37,110 nucleotides of DNA from a virus: positions 1 to 37,110 of IMG/VR virus record IMGVR_UViG_3300009537_000071. One strand, written 5' to 3'. Positions 28,388 through 36,175 of the stretch are shown in pieces. How positions within the stretch are numbered: the stretch's first letter is position 1; every line of letters begins with the position of its first letter. The notes below the pieces were generated by a model. That model was not told the DNA's origin and did not search any database. It worked only from the letters and a program-made list of their open reading frames with translations. A program made the position numbers and the translations under genes.

Positions 28388-28692
28388 GATGCGTATTTCC
28401 GCAAGGTGACCAGCGTCATGCCGTCATCGGACGGCTCGGCATTCACCACCGTGTAGACATTGCCGGCGCGCAATACTTCGGCACCGTTTTTGGCGCCGGT
28501 GGCGATCCATGCATCCGTGCCCAGAAGAATTTGCGGGCTCGGCCGGTTGACCGGCACCCCGCCGACCGCGGTGCCGACATACGGCTCCAGAAACGCGGCG
28601 GTGAGCGGGAAATCGGCCCCGTTCACCGCCGCGATTACCGGCTCGCCGTAGGCGGCGAGAATGCCGGACAACATGCCGGAATAGCCGATCAC
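28384..28692 (-). CDS. Head-tail joining (neck) protein
   Basis: A 102-residue beta-rich protein (GEPVIAAVNGADFPLTAAFL, VGTAVGGVPVNRPSPQILLG and GAEVLRAGNVYTVVNAEPSD, GMTLVTLRKY). The pattern of a small beta-barrel with an R-x-Y-T-V-x-x-x-x-PDD-type ending is that of gpFII-like head-tail attachment proteins. It overlaps the Z-like gene by ATGA. Confidence 0.72.
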   Translation of the reverse strand: MIGYSGMLSGILAAYGEPVIAAVNGADFPLTAAFLEPYVGTAVGGVPVNRPSPQILLGTDAWIATGAKNGAEVLRAGNVYTVVNAEPSDDGMTLVTLRKYAS

Positions 28693-29055
28693 TTAGGTCA
28701 CGGAGCCGAGACGGTTGGCCAGCTGCACCTTCATGGTAACGACGCCGGCACCGGCGGCCTCGGCCGCGATCGCCGCGTTGCTCACGTCGCCGCTCGCCGG
28801 GGTGGCGGCGTTGTCGTCGAACGCGGCGGCGGTCACGTCCCAGATCACCATTTCGCCGTGCGCGATCACCGCTGCCGATACCTTGGGCACGGTGAACACG
28901 CCGGTGAACTTCACCTCGCCGGTGGCGGTGCTGGCGATATCGACCGTGGCGACGGCGAGCTGCTGGCCGACCACGACCACCTGACCGGCGACCACGGCCG
29001 AGCCGGTGCCGTTGGTCCAGTTGCGGACTTCCCCGGGCTGTACATAGTTGTTCAT
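28693..29055 (-). CDS. DUF2190 capsid decoration (cement) protein
   Basis: A 120-residue beta-rich protein: MNNYVQPGEVRNWTNGTGSA, VVAGQVVVVGQQLAVATVDI, GEVKFTGVFTVPKVSAAVIA. The DUF2190 fold and its place just after the major capsid gene fit a capsid-stabilising protein. A terminator hairpin lies between it and the capsid gene. Confidence 0.85.
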   Translation of the reverse strand: MNNYVQPGEVRNWTNGTGSAVVAGQVVVVGQQLAVATVDIASTATGEVKFTGVFTVPKVSAAVIAHGEMVIWDVTAAAFDDNAATPASGDVSNAAIAAEAAGAGVVTMKVQLANRLGSVT

Positions 29056-29100
29056 GTTTGCGTCCTCTTGGGTTCAGTTGATTCGGTTGTTTCCCAAAAA

Positions 29101-29125
29101 CCCGGGCCGCTTAGGCCGGCCCGGG
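29101..29125 (-). terminator. Intrinsic terminator after the capsid gene
   Basis: CCCGGGCCG at 29101-29109 pairs with CGGCCCGGG at 29117-29125 around a 7-base loop. On the minus strand the stem is followed by five T and GGGAA. It sits 12 bases beyond the capsid stop and before the DUF2190 gene, so it may attenuate downstream transcription or protect the capsid mRNA end. Confidence 0.8.
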
Positions 29126-29137
29126 GATCAGGTTCGT

Positions 29138-30544
29138 TTACGCGCCCGCGTTGGTGACGGCACCACGGAAATCGAGGCCGGCGATGGCGAAGTCAAGGCG
29201 CACCTTGAGTTCCGCGCCATCCACGCCCCAGCCGTCCTTGGTTTCCAGATACGGCTCCTGCATGCCGTCGAGGAACGCGACCTCGATCACCGGCGCGTCG
29301 GCCGGATCGGCAAACAGATAGCGGCGCGTGCCGGTCAGGCGCGAGGTATCCACCACGTCGCGGAACAGGCCGCGCACGGTGTTCGGCTTCTGCAGCTTGT
29401 TGGCGGTGTCCGGGTCGTACTGCGCGTCGTTGATGCTGCGCGCCGTGCCGCCGAGGCCGATCGGCAGCAACAGCACCGCCGGGCGCAGGTCGAGGATTTC
29501 AACCCCGCCGACGCCGGTCTGGCTGGCCATCGCCACCCGGTCGGCGTCGATCGCCGCCATGGCGATGGCCGCGCCGGTGGTGATGTTGCCGTGGTCGGCA
29601 TGGAACAGCGTCTTGCTGTCGCTCACCAGCACCGGACCGAGGCCGGAATTGAGGGCCAGCAACGCGTACACATCGGTTTCGATGGTGCGCTTGGCGGAAC
29701 GCCCGGCCGACGTGGCCAAACCCATCAGGGCGCCGAGGTCGTCGTTGATCACGGCCTGACGGCTGACGCCGATCAGGTTGCCCTTGGTGGCGGCGGTGAT
29801 GGTGGCCTTTTCGCCGTCCGGCACGGTTTTCTGCTTGAACTCGCCGTGCTCGGTGAGCGCATCGAGGTTGCCGATCAGGCCGGTGCGATAGCGATTGTGG
29901 GCGCGGAAGTCGCTGACCGAGCCGATCGCACAGAAGCGCGACCAGGTGTCGGGCGCGGTGAGGTAGGCTTGCAGCAGCGTTTTGTGCATGGCATTTTCCA
30001 GCAACACCGGGAAATCGCTGGTGGTCTGGAACGCCTGCGCCACGATCTCGCGCTTGTCCATGCCGGCGGTGTTCTTGCCGGCGCGCTGCAGCGATGCCTT
30101 GGCCAGGTCGAGCAGCGACATGGAGCGGTACGGATTGCCGTTCATGTCGATCTTGAGCGCGGCGGCGTTGTTGCCGGTCAGGCGGTTGACGCCGGCACGC
30201 GCCAGGATGGAATCCACGGCGGCGGCGCGGAACTTGTCGGCCGCATCCAGCCCGGCCTCGATGCCGCCGGCGGCAATCATGCCGACCGGCTCGGCGCCCT
30301 CGCCGAGCTTGGTGAGCAGTTTGTCGCTGGCCTGCTTGGCGGTCAGCGCGGTGTCGGCCAGGCACGCCTGAAACAGTTCGGCCACGCCCTCGCGCGCCAT
30401 GAACGGCTTGAACGAGGCGGTGATCTCCACGTTGCGGGCCTGAATGCGCGCCGCTGCACGCGCCTCGGCGGCGGTTTCGATTTGCGTGACGTTGGTCGGT
30501 TCCGGATTCGGGCTGGCCGCCGGGTCTTTGATTTTGTCGGGCAT
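29138..30544 (-). CDS. Internal in-frame start: scaffold/major capsid product
   Basis: ATG 30544 (Met232 of the fusion; MPDKIKDPAASPNPEP) is preceded by GAGGAGAACACC, a better ribosome site than most in the window. Translation from here gives 468 residues containing the linker and capsid domain without the protease. Lambda C/Nu3 uses such a nested start for scaffold. Here the capsid itself is in frame, so most subunits could be made from the internal start. The inference rests on the ribosome site. Confidence 0.7.
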   Translation of the reverse strand: MPDKIKDPAASPNPEPTNVTQIETAAEARAAARIQARNVEITASFKPFMAREGVAELFQACLADTALTAKQASDKLLTKLGEGAEPVGMIAAGGIEAGLDAADKFRAAAVDSILARAGVNRLTGNNAAALKIDMNGNPYRSMSLLDLAKASLQRAGKNTAGMDKREIVAQAFQTTSDFPVLLENAMHKTLLQAYLTAPDTWSRFCAIGSVSDFRAHNRYRTGLIGNLDALTEHGEFKQKTVPDGEKATITAATKGNLIGVSRQAVINDDLGALMGLATSAGRSAKRTIETDVYALLALNSGLGPVLVSDSKTLFHADHGNITTGAAIAMAAIDADRVAMASQTGVGGVEILDLRPAVLLLPIGLGGTARSINDAQYDPDTANKLQKPNTVRGLFRDVVDTSRLTGTRRYLFADPADAPVIEVAFLDGMQEPYLETKDGWGVDGAELKVRLDFAIAGLDFRGAVTNAGA

Positions 30545-31237
30545 GGTGTTCTCCTCGTTTGGAGTGAATTGAGCGGCAACGGCCGCATAACGTGCGGCGG
30601 CTGCCGCAGGAACCTTGAAGCGGGCGAAGGCCGCCTGCAGGTAGCGGGCGGATTCATCGTCCTGTGCGGCCGTGGTAACTTCGTCCACAAAGCCGCCATC
30701 CTTGGCCTCGGACGCCGAGTAAAAATGATTGGCGCCATCGGACATGAGCTCATACATGGCCTCGACGCTCTCGCCGGTTTTGGCGGCGTAGCTGGTGGCC
30801 ATGGCCTCGGCGTATTTGTCCAGCACGTCGGCGTATTCGCGCATGTCCTTGCTGTTGCCGACCGACGCGCCCCACGGCGCGTGGATCATGAATATCGCGT
30901 TCTCGGCCATGCGCACGGTGTCGCCGGCCATGGCGATGAGCGAGGCGATGGACATCGCCACGCCGTCGATCTCCACGTCCTTTTGCAGCGGGTGGCGCTT
31001 GATGGCGTTGTAGATGGCCACGCCGTCGGACACCGAGCCGCCGTAGCTGTTAATGCGCACCGTCAGGTTCTTATCCTTGATGGCTTGCAGGTCCTTGACG
31101 AACTGCTGCGCGGTGACGGAATCGCCGAACCAGGAATCGCCGATGTCGCCGTAGATCAGAACCTCGGCGCTGTCCTCGCCCTGGGCGCGGATGGTGTACC
31201 AGGGCGTGGTGGCGGTCGGCTTTTTCGGTTGTGGCAT
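29138..31237 (-). CDS. ClpP-like prohead protease fused to major capsid protein
   Basis: A 699-residue fusion. Residues 1-225 form an S14/ClpP-like protease: VRINSYGGSV, then VAMSIASLIAMAGD with nucleophile Ser96, and MIHAPWG with His119. An acidic Ala/Gln-rich linker (about 225-300, scaffold-like) follows. Residues about 400-699 form a Mu gpT-like/HK97-fold capsid domain (FCAIGSVSDFRAHNRYRTGL, LLPIGLGGTARSINDAQYDP). A strong internal start at 30544 may give the capsid part alone. It lies directly after the portal gene. Confidence 0.88.
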   Translation of the reverse strand: MPQPKKPTATTPWYTIRAQGEDSAEVLIYGDIGDSWFGDSVTAQQFVKDLQAIKDKNLTVRINSYGGSVSDGVAIYNAIKRHPLQKDVEIDGVAMSIASLIAMAGDTVRMAENAIFMIHAPWGASVGNSKDMREYADVLDKYAEAMATSYAAKTGESVEAMYELMSDGANHFYSASEAKDGGFVDEVTTAAQDDESARYLQAAFARFKVPAAAAARYAAVAAQFTPNEENTMPDKIKDPAASPNPEPTNVTQIETAAEARAAARIQARNVEITASFKPFMAREGVAELFQACLADTALTAKQASDKLLTKLGEGAEPVGMIAAGGIEAGLDAADKFRAAAVDSILARAGVNRLTGNNAAALKIDMNGNPYRSMSLLDLAKASLQRAGKNTAGMDKREIVAQAFQTTSDFPVLLENAMHKTLLQAYLTAPDTWSRFCAIGSVSDFRAHNRYRTGLIGNLDALTEHGEFKQKTVPDGEKATITAATKGNLIGVSRQAVINDDLGALMGLATSAGRSAKRTIETDVYALLALNSGLGPVLVSDSKTLFHADHGNITTGAAIAMAAIDADRVAMASQTGVGGVEILDLRPAVLLLPIGLGGTARSINDAQYDPDTANKLQKPNTVRGLFRDVVDTSRLTGTRRYLFADPADAPVIEVAFLDGMQEPYLETKDGWGVDGAELKVRLDFAIAGLDFRGAVTNAGA

Positions 31238-31249
31238 GGCGTTCTCCTG

Positions 31250-32773
31250 TTAGTCGCGCGCGGCGGCGATGATGGCGGCCGTGCGCGCGGTGTTGTGGGC
31301 CGAGCCCGGGGCGTTGTTGAGTTCCACCGGGTCCACTTTGCTTTCCGGCAGCTTGGTGTTGCGCAGCTTCTGCCAGTTGGCTTCCTGCTCCAGCACGTCG
31401 CGCGGGTTGAGGCCGCGGCGGCGGATGATCTCCGGTCCGCTGGCATAGCCGGCGGCTTCCAGCTCCTGCCATGCCAGCGCTTCTTTCAGCGGATCGATCC
31501 ACGGCATTTGCGGCGGCACCAGGATGGCGTCGTCGAGCGTGCGCGGATCGAGGTCGGCCGGCAGCTTGAGCAGGCTGGCACCGATCGCGGCCTGCAGAAA
31601 ATCCGTGTACACCGGCATCACCGCACGGCCGCCGAACTCGGCGGACAGCACGCCATACGCGCCCCAGCTTTCCACCAGCTCCTGGCGCTGCGCGCTGTAG
31701 GTGCCGTCGTAGTTGCGCGACAGGCTGGAATAGCTGATCTCCAGCCCGCCGGAGGCGGCGCGCAGCTGGCCGCTGCGGAACGGTTCGAGGCTGGTACTGG
31801 GGCGGGTGGTGTTGATGGTGCCGATGTCCTCGCCGGGGCGCAGGTCGTCGAACACCATGCCGGGGCGGAACTTCATGTCGCGCGGTATTCTCTCGCCGGT
31901 GGTTTCGTCGAATGCGTCGCTGGCGCTGTAGCTGTCCGGCACGCCCTTCTTGATGTACGCCGCCATGCTGGCCGCCACCTTGGCGGCGATGCGCTCGCTT
32001 TCCTCGTAGTCCTTGATGTCGTCGAGGCGCGTGAGCACCGACGCGAAAATGGAAACCCCGCGCGCCTGCAGCATGCGGTCGGCCAGCTTCACGTGCAGCA
32101 TGCGCTCGGCCGGAATGCGCTTGAGATCGGCAATGGTGATGAGCGGCGACATCTTGCTGGGGTCGGTCTTGTGCAGCCAGAACGCGGTCGGGCGGCCCCA
32201 GCCGTTGCGCTCCACGCCCTGCACGATGCTGCGGCGCTGGTCGTAGTAACCGAGCGGCACCGAATCGGACTCGAACATTTCCAGCGAGTACGGCACGTCG
32301 GTGCCGTGGTTGAGGCCGGTGACCTTGCCGAGCAGCCGCTGCGCGAAGGTGTCTCCGTCGCGGATCCACGCGCGGCACAGCATGCGCTGCATCGACGGCC
32401 AGTCGTGCTGCCAGGTGACCTCCGGGCGCTTCGACCAGTCGCGGTACAGGATGAGAATCTCGCGCGCCAGGGCTTCGTGGATCTCGCCGGTGAGGGTGCG
32501 CGGTTGCGGCTCCAGGCCGATGCCGTGCGGGCCGACGATGTTCTGCACCAGGCGGCTGATGGCGCCGCGCGCGATGTCGTGATTGCGTTCCAGATAGCGC
32601 GCGTGCGCGCGCAACTTGGCGGCGTTGAATGCCGTGACCTGATCGCCGGTGCCGTCCTTGGTGCGGTTGCGGCGCAAGCGCGAGGTTTTGGTAGCGTCGT
32701 AGTAGGCGAGCAGGCCGCGCTGGCGCGCGCGGTGCGCCGCGCCGGTCGGGTCGAGGCGATCCAGCAGGCCCAT
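31250..32773 (-). CDS. Portal protein (lambda gpB family)
   Basis: A 507-residue protein from ATG 32773 (TGATG overlap with the previous gene). MGLLDRLDPTGAAHRARQRG, HARYLERNHDIARGAISRLV, QNIVGPHGIGL and the DKTDPSKMSPL-like segment fit the lambda-type portal family. It forms the dodecameric ring at the head vertex through which DNA is packaged and ejected. Length is normal for the family. Confidence 0.92.
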   Translation of the reverse strand: MGLLDRLDPTGAAHRARQRGLLAYYDATKTSRLRRNRTKDGTGDQVTAFNAAKLRAHARYLERNHDIARGAISRLVQNIVGPHGIGLEPQPRTLTGEIHEALAREILILYRDWSKRPEVTWQHDWPSMQRMLCRAWIRDGDTFAQRLLGKVTGLNHGTDVPYSLEMFESDSVPLGYYDQRRSIVQGVERNGWGRPTAFWLHKTDPSKMSPLITIADLKRIPAERMLHVKLADRMLQARGVSIFASVLTRLDDIKDYEESERIAAKVAASMAAYIKKGVPDSYSASDAFDETTGERIPRDMKFRPGMVFDDLRPGEDIGTINTTRPSTSLEPFRSGQLRAASGGLEISYSSLSRNYDGTYSAQRQELVESWGAYGVLSAEFGGRAVMPVYTDFLQAAIGASLLKLPADLDPRTLDDAILVPPQMPWIDPLKEALAWQELEAAGYASGPEIIRRRGLNPRDVLEQEANWQKLRNTKLPESKVDPVELNNAPGSAHNTARTAAIIAAARD

Positions 32774-32961
32774 CAGCGCCGCACCGCCAGCCAGAACAGC
32801 ACGGCGCCGACCACCATCCACGCGGCCGGCGGGTAAACCTGCCAGATGCCGTAGAACATGCCGGACAGGCCGGAAAGCATGAACAGGTCGCGCACGTCGA
32901 ACGCGTCGCGCAGCAGGCGCAGCGCCCGTTCCGTGCCCTGCTTGAGAGTCTGGATGTTCAT
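32773..32961 (-). CDS. Small membrane protein between gpW and portal
   Basis: A 62-residue protein with an amphipathic start (MNIQTLKQGTERALRLLRDA) and one or two membrane segments (FMLSGLSGMFYGIWQVYPPA, WMVVGAVLFWLAVRR). It overlaps the gpW stop (ATGA) and the portal start (TGATG). The position is conserved in some phages, but the role is not known. Confidence 0.65.
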   Translation of the reverse strand: MNIQTLKQGTERALRLLRDAFDVRDLFMLSGLSGMFYGIWQVYPPAAWMVVGAVLFWLAVRR

Positions 32962-33164
32962 TCCGACGTGAAGTTCGCGAGCTGGTGGCGCGCGCCGGGC
33001 GCGGTGCCGGCGGCGATGGCCATCTGTCCCTTGGCGTAGCTCAGCGCCTTGGCGAGTTCATCCACACTGCGGTAGGTGACCTCGCGGTCGGCCAGCTTGA
33101 CCTTGAGCTCGCCGCGCGTCAGCGCGGCCTCCAGAGCGTCGATATTGGTTTGGGATATCGCCAT
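32958..33164 (-). CDS. gpW-like head-tail joining protein
   Basis: A 68-residue protein, MAISQTNIDALEAALTRGEL, then KVKLADREVTYRSVDELAKA, matching gpW (two helices and a beta hairpin with a TYRS turn). The gpW ring joins head and tail after packaging. ATG 33164 is preferred to 33194, which would add residues read from the repeated 43-base element. No Shine-Dalgarno is visible ahead of 33164. Confidence 0.88.
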   Translation of the reverse strand: MAISQTNIDALEAALTRGELKVKLADREVTYRSVDELAKALSYAKGQMAIAAGTAPGARHQLANFTSE

Positions 33165-33170
33165 GCTGGA

Positions 33171-33213
33171 AGGATGGCGGGGGCGGGACGACAAAACTAG
33201 AAAAAAAACGTCG
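33171..33213. repeat. 43-base repeated element (copy B)
   Basis: The same arrangement as 16234-16276: AGGATGGCG, six bases, then 28 identical bases through CGTCG. It fills the gap between the Mor-like gene stop (33216) and the gpW start (33164). It directly precedes the leftward head gene block. See the finding for possible meaning. Confidence 0.75.
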
Positions 33214-33215
33214 GC

Positions 33216-33545
33216 TTACAGGTTCCAGTCGTCGTTGCCGAATCCGCCGTTGCCGTTTTTCATTTTCCGCGCGATGCGGGTCACGGTATCCGGGTGCAAC
33301 TTATGTTTCGCCGCCACCGTGCGCGGATCGCTGGTGGCGCGCAGCTCGGAGGCGATGCGCGCGTCGCGCGGCACCTTGTCCGGCTTCGGCCAGTAGTGCG
33401 CCCGCCCGCCGAACCGGCCCTGCAGCTCGCCGCAGATTTTTTCCGCCTCGCTCAGTGCCGTTACGTCGTCCACCGCCGGGCGCGTCAACAACTCATAGAA
33501 CCGGTCGAGGACGGCATCGAGCAGTTCGCGGTCGCGGTCGGCCAT
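33216..33545 (-). CDS. Mor/C-family transcription activator-like protein
   Basis: A 109-residue protein from ATG 33545. After an acidic helix it has ICGELQGRFGGRAHYWPKPD, the GG-x-x-x-Y-x-P-K turn of Mu Mor, then a helix-turn-helix (RTVAAKHKLHPDTVTRIARK). Mor/C proteins bind dyads upstream of middle and late promoters and recruit RNA polymerase. The C-terminus NGGFGNDDWNL resembles the end of TerL (GGGFGSDGWNL). It lies directly upstream of a copy of the 43-base element. A small terminase role is an alternative, since none is seen elsewhere. Confidence 0.75.
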   Translation of the reverse strand: MADRDRELLDAVLDRFYELLTRPAVDDVTALSEAEKICGELQGRFGGRAHYWPKPDKVPRDARIASELRATSDPRTVAAKHKLHPDTVTRIARKMKNGNGGFGNDDWNL

Positions 33546-33571
33546 CGGGGTTATGTTCCGCTCATTCCTGG

Positions 33572-33892
33572 TTAAGAACCAACCGCCGCGCCGTCCGGAT
33601 CCCACGTGAATTCGGCAACCGGAAAATGTGCATGACAACCACAGCAGAATGTTCCACTGTAGAACTTCGGGTCGCGCGCGTAGGTTTCGGCCAGCGCCAG
33701 GCCCATGGTGGTGACTACCCCGCATTTTTTGTGCAGATAGCTTCTGCGGACTGGCCGGATGAATCCGCGTGCGCGCTCCTCGGGGCACAGGACAACATAG
33801 CCCTTCTGCATGCCGGTGGCTGTGTCGATCTCGCGGTGATCTGGCTTGACGGCTGATCCGTCCGTCATGCAGATATCTGGTTCGTCGCTCAT
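33572..33892 (-). CDS. Conserved hypothetical late protein
   Basis: A 106-residue protein (DHREIDTATGMQKGYVVLCP, RPVRRSYLHKKCGVVTTMGL, ALAETYARDPKFYSGTFCCG, CHAHFPV). The spaced CG ... CCGCHAHF motif could bind zinc. Similar proteins recur in tailed phages near the terminase genes. Function unknown. It starts within the previous gene's stop (ATGA). Confidence 0.7.
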   Translation of the reverse strand: MSDEPDICMTDGSAVKPDHREIDTATGMQKGYVVLCPEERARGFIRPVRRSYLHKKCGVVTTMGLALAETYARDPKFYSGTFCCGCHAHFPVAEFTWDPDGAAVGS

Positions 33893-34149
33893 GCTGTTCC
33901 CCTCCGTGTTTTGTCATAGGCGATGAGGCGTTCCGCCTCCGCCCGCGTTACGAGCTTGAATTCGATGCTGTCGATGTGCCCATGCGTAAGAAGGATGCGT
34001 TCTTCTCCAGCGAGTTTTTCCATATCGCGAACCGTGATGGTTACGCCGGCTGGCGCGAGCTTGCTGATAACCAGCATCAAGTATTTCTGCCAGTGACCTT
34101 CGGACTGCTGCATGATCGTGCTATCGGGGTTTAGAACCTTTGTGTTCAT
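33889..34149 (-). CDS. Hypothetical protein
   Basis: An 86-residue protein from ATG 34149 with TGAGGAAAT upstream; the longer frame to 34266 overlaps TerL. It has a helical N-terminus (MQQSEGHWQKYLMLVISKLA) then ITVRDMEKLAGEERILLTHG and HIDSIEFKLVTRAEAERLIA, a beta/alpha pattern. Function unknown. Confidence 0.6.
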   Translation of the reverse strand: MNTKVLNPDSTIMQQSEGHWQKYLMLVISKLAPAGVTITVRDMEKLAGEERILLTHGHIDSIEFKLVTRAEAERLIAYDKTRRGTA

Positions 34150-34171
34150 TTCGATTTCCTCAGTATTTTCT

Positions 34172-36175
34172 TCACAGATTCCATCCATCACTTCCGAAAC
34201 CGCCGCCGCCATCACCGCCGCGCGGCGTTGGCTTAGGCGGCGCGGCCACCGCTGGTGCCGGGGCACTATCGGCCACCGGCACGGCGTCGGCCGGTTCCAG
34301 CATGCGTTCCAGCTGATCCCAGTCGCGCTTAGCCATGGCGTACACGCGCACGTCCGGGTGGTAGGCGGCGGCGGTGCCGTACACCCAGGTATCCATGGCC
34401 TCGTTGCGGCGCGCGCGCAGCTTGACCCACTTGTTGCGCTCGGGGTCGAACACCTCGGCGGTGAGTTGCCGGTAGAAATCCTCCGGCAGCACGTTGGAGA
34501 AACGCACCAGGTGCGCGCTGGGTTCGTGGTTGGCGTCGCTCTTCAAGCGATCGGTGAGTAACTGCTTGGCGGTGTCGGTGCCGATCATCCACAGCAGGAT
34601 GCCGCCCTTGATGACGCGGCCCCGCCAGTTCACGTCCTGCGGCTGCGGGCGGCCGGCGAGAATCGGCTTGCTCGGTGTGTTCGATCCCTTGATGGCCATG
34701 ACGCGGCGCGGGCGCATGGCCTGCGGCAGTTCTTTGACGCGGCGCACGTAGTTGTACACGTCTTGCGTGTTGTGGCCGCCGGTGTCGATGGCGGTGGCGT
34801 CGATGCGCAGCTCGCGGCCGAAGGTGTTGACCAGCGGCTTGATGAGGTATGCGGTGAGCTTGTCCCACACCTCGTCGCGCGCCGGGTCGCCGGGCAGCAC
34901 CAGGTGATCGACCGTCCACGTGACCTTGCCGCGTCCGTGGCCGAGCAGTTGCAGTTCGAGGCGGTCGCCCTGCACGTCCACGCCGCAGGTGAGCTTGAGG
35001 CAACCGAGCGGGATCTCGCGCAGGTTGTACGGCTCGGCGCGCTCGGCCAGCACTTTGTGGTCAATCTTATTGCTTTGATCCTCCCACGGTTCGCCGAGGT
35101 CGAGGTTGATGAAGGTCTTGAGCTTGGTGATATCGCCTTGCGCTTTGAGGAATTTTTCCACCATCTCCGACCAACGCAGGCCGAGGCCGAGCGGCGCGTA
35201 CAGGCCGTTGATGTGGTAGCTGCGCGCGAGGCGGTGCGGATAGCGCGGTATCCACTTGCCGTTTTCCAGCATCCAGGTCTTGTGGTGTTCCTCGATCTCA
35301 CTGCCGCAATGGCCGCACACGTACACCACGTTTTTCGGTTGCTTGGTGGCCAGGTCGATGGTCCAATTCAGCCGGCCGTTCCACGGTTCCTCCGGGGTGG
35401 CGCTCCACTGCAACACTATCAGCTCGTTGCAATGCGGGCAGGGCACGTGATAGCGGCGTTGGTCGCCCTCTTCGTACAGCCCCTCGATGCGGCACGCGCC
35501 CTTGATCGTTGGCGTGGAAATGTTGAATTCCTTGCGACGCGTGAAGTTCTGCTGGCGTTTGCGGATCAGCTCCAGCGGGTCGCCTTCCTTGCCGACCTCC
35601 CATGGGAAGCGCGAAACTTCGTCGTTGATGACGTACTTGATGGGCATCGAGGCGAGCGATGCCGGCGAGTTGGCGCCGCCGAGGATGAGCATGCCGCCCG
35701 GATAATCCTTGATGCTTTCCGAGTTTGAGCGAGAACGGCGGCGGCGCACGTTGAAGATTTTGGCCAACACCGGCGTTATTTCCAGCATCGGGTCGAGGCG
35801 CTGCTTGACCCATCGCTCGCGCACATCCAGCGTCGGCACAACCACCAGCATCGAGGCCGGCGCGTGGTCCATAACATACCCGGCCCAGTTGAGCGCGATC
35901 TCGGTGCCGAAAATTTGCCCGGCCTTCATCAGCGACACGCTACGCACCGGCGAGGTGACCGACAGGCAATCCATGATCTCGCGCGCGGGCGGCACACGCG
36001 ACGTGCGCCACGGCCCCGGCATGCCAGAGGACTTGCTGGTGAGCATGCGGTTATCGTCCGACCACTGGCTGACGGTGAGGCTCTTGCGCGGGCGGCAGTT
36101 GCGCGCGACGGCGGCGAGAAACGCGGCGCGGCCGGAGTTGGTGGCGGATGTCGGCAGGGGAAGGACGGCGCTCAC
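34172..36175 (-). CDS. Terminase large subunit (GpA family)
   Basis: A 667-residue protein from GTG 36175, overlapping the methyltransferase stop (GTGA). The GpA family is recognisable: ATPase region with SLMKAGQIFGTE (about residue 85), VVVPTLDVRERWVKQRLDPM and Walker B-like YVINDEVSRFPWEV (about 180). A CPHC ... CGHC zinc ribbon lies about 246-292. The nuclease has GVDVQGDRLE (398) and DATAIDTGGHNTQDV (460). It cuts concatemeric DNA and translocates it into the head. The C-terminus, Gly-rich then FGSDGWNL, is shared with the Mor-like protein. Confidence 0.92.
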   Translation of the reverse strand: MSAVLPLPTSATNSGRAAFLAAVARNCRPRKSLTVSQWSDDNRMLTSKSSGMPGPWRTSRVPPAREIMDCLSVTSPVRSVSLMKAGQIFGTEIALNWAGYVMDHAPASMLVVVPTLDVRERWVKQRLDPMLEITPVLAKIFNVRRRRSRSNSESIKDYPGGMLILGGANSPASLASMPIKYVINDEVSRFPWEVGKEGDPLELIRKRQQNFTRRKEFNISTPTIKGACRIEGLYEEGDQRRYHVPCPHCNELIVLQWSATPEEPWNGRLNWTIDLATKQPKNVVYVCGHCGSEIEEHHKTWMLENGKWIPRYPHRLARSYHINGLYAPLGLGLRWSEMVEKFLKAQGDITKLKTFINLDLGEPWEDQSNKIDHKVLAERAEPYNLREIPLGCLKLTCGVDVQGDRLELQLLGHGRGKVTWTVDHLVLPGDPARDEVWDKLTAYLIKPLVNTFGRELRIDATAIDTGGHNTQDVYNYVRRVKELPQAMRPRRVMAIKGSNTPSKPILAGRPQPQDVNWRGRVIKGGILLWMIGTDTAKQLLTDRLKSDANHEPSAHLVRFSNVLPEDFYRQLTAEVFDPERNKWVKLRARRNEAMDTWVYGTAAAYHPDVRVYAMAKRDWDQLERMLEPADAVPVADSAPAPAVAAPPKPTPRGGDGGGGFGSDGWNL

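Noticed and set aside
29048-32836. 1262-residue open frame on the plus strand
   Set aside because: Antisense to the portal and capsid genes, of biased composition and without recognisable motifs. The minus-strand genes have clear families and ribosome sites.
33164-33194. gpW start at 33194
   Set aside because: The extra residues are encoded by the repeated 43-base element, and gpW homology begins at MAISQTN.
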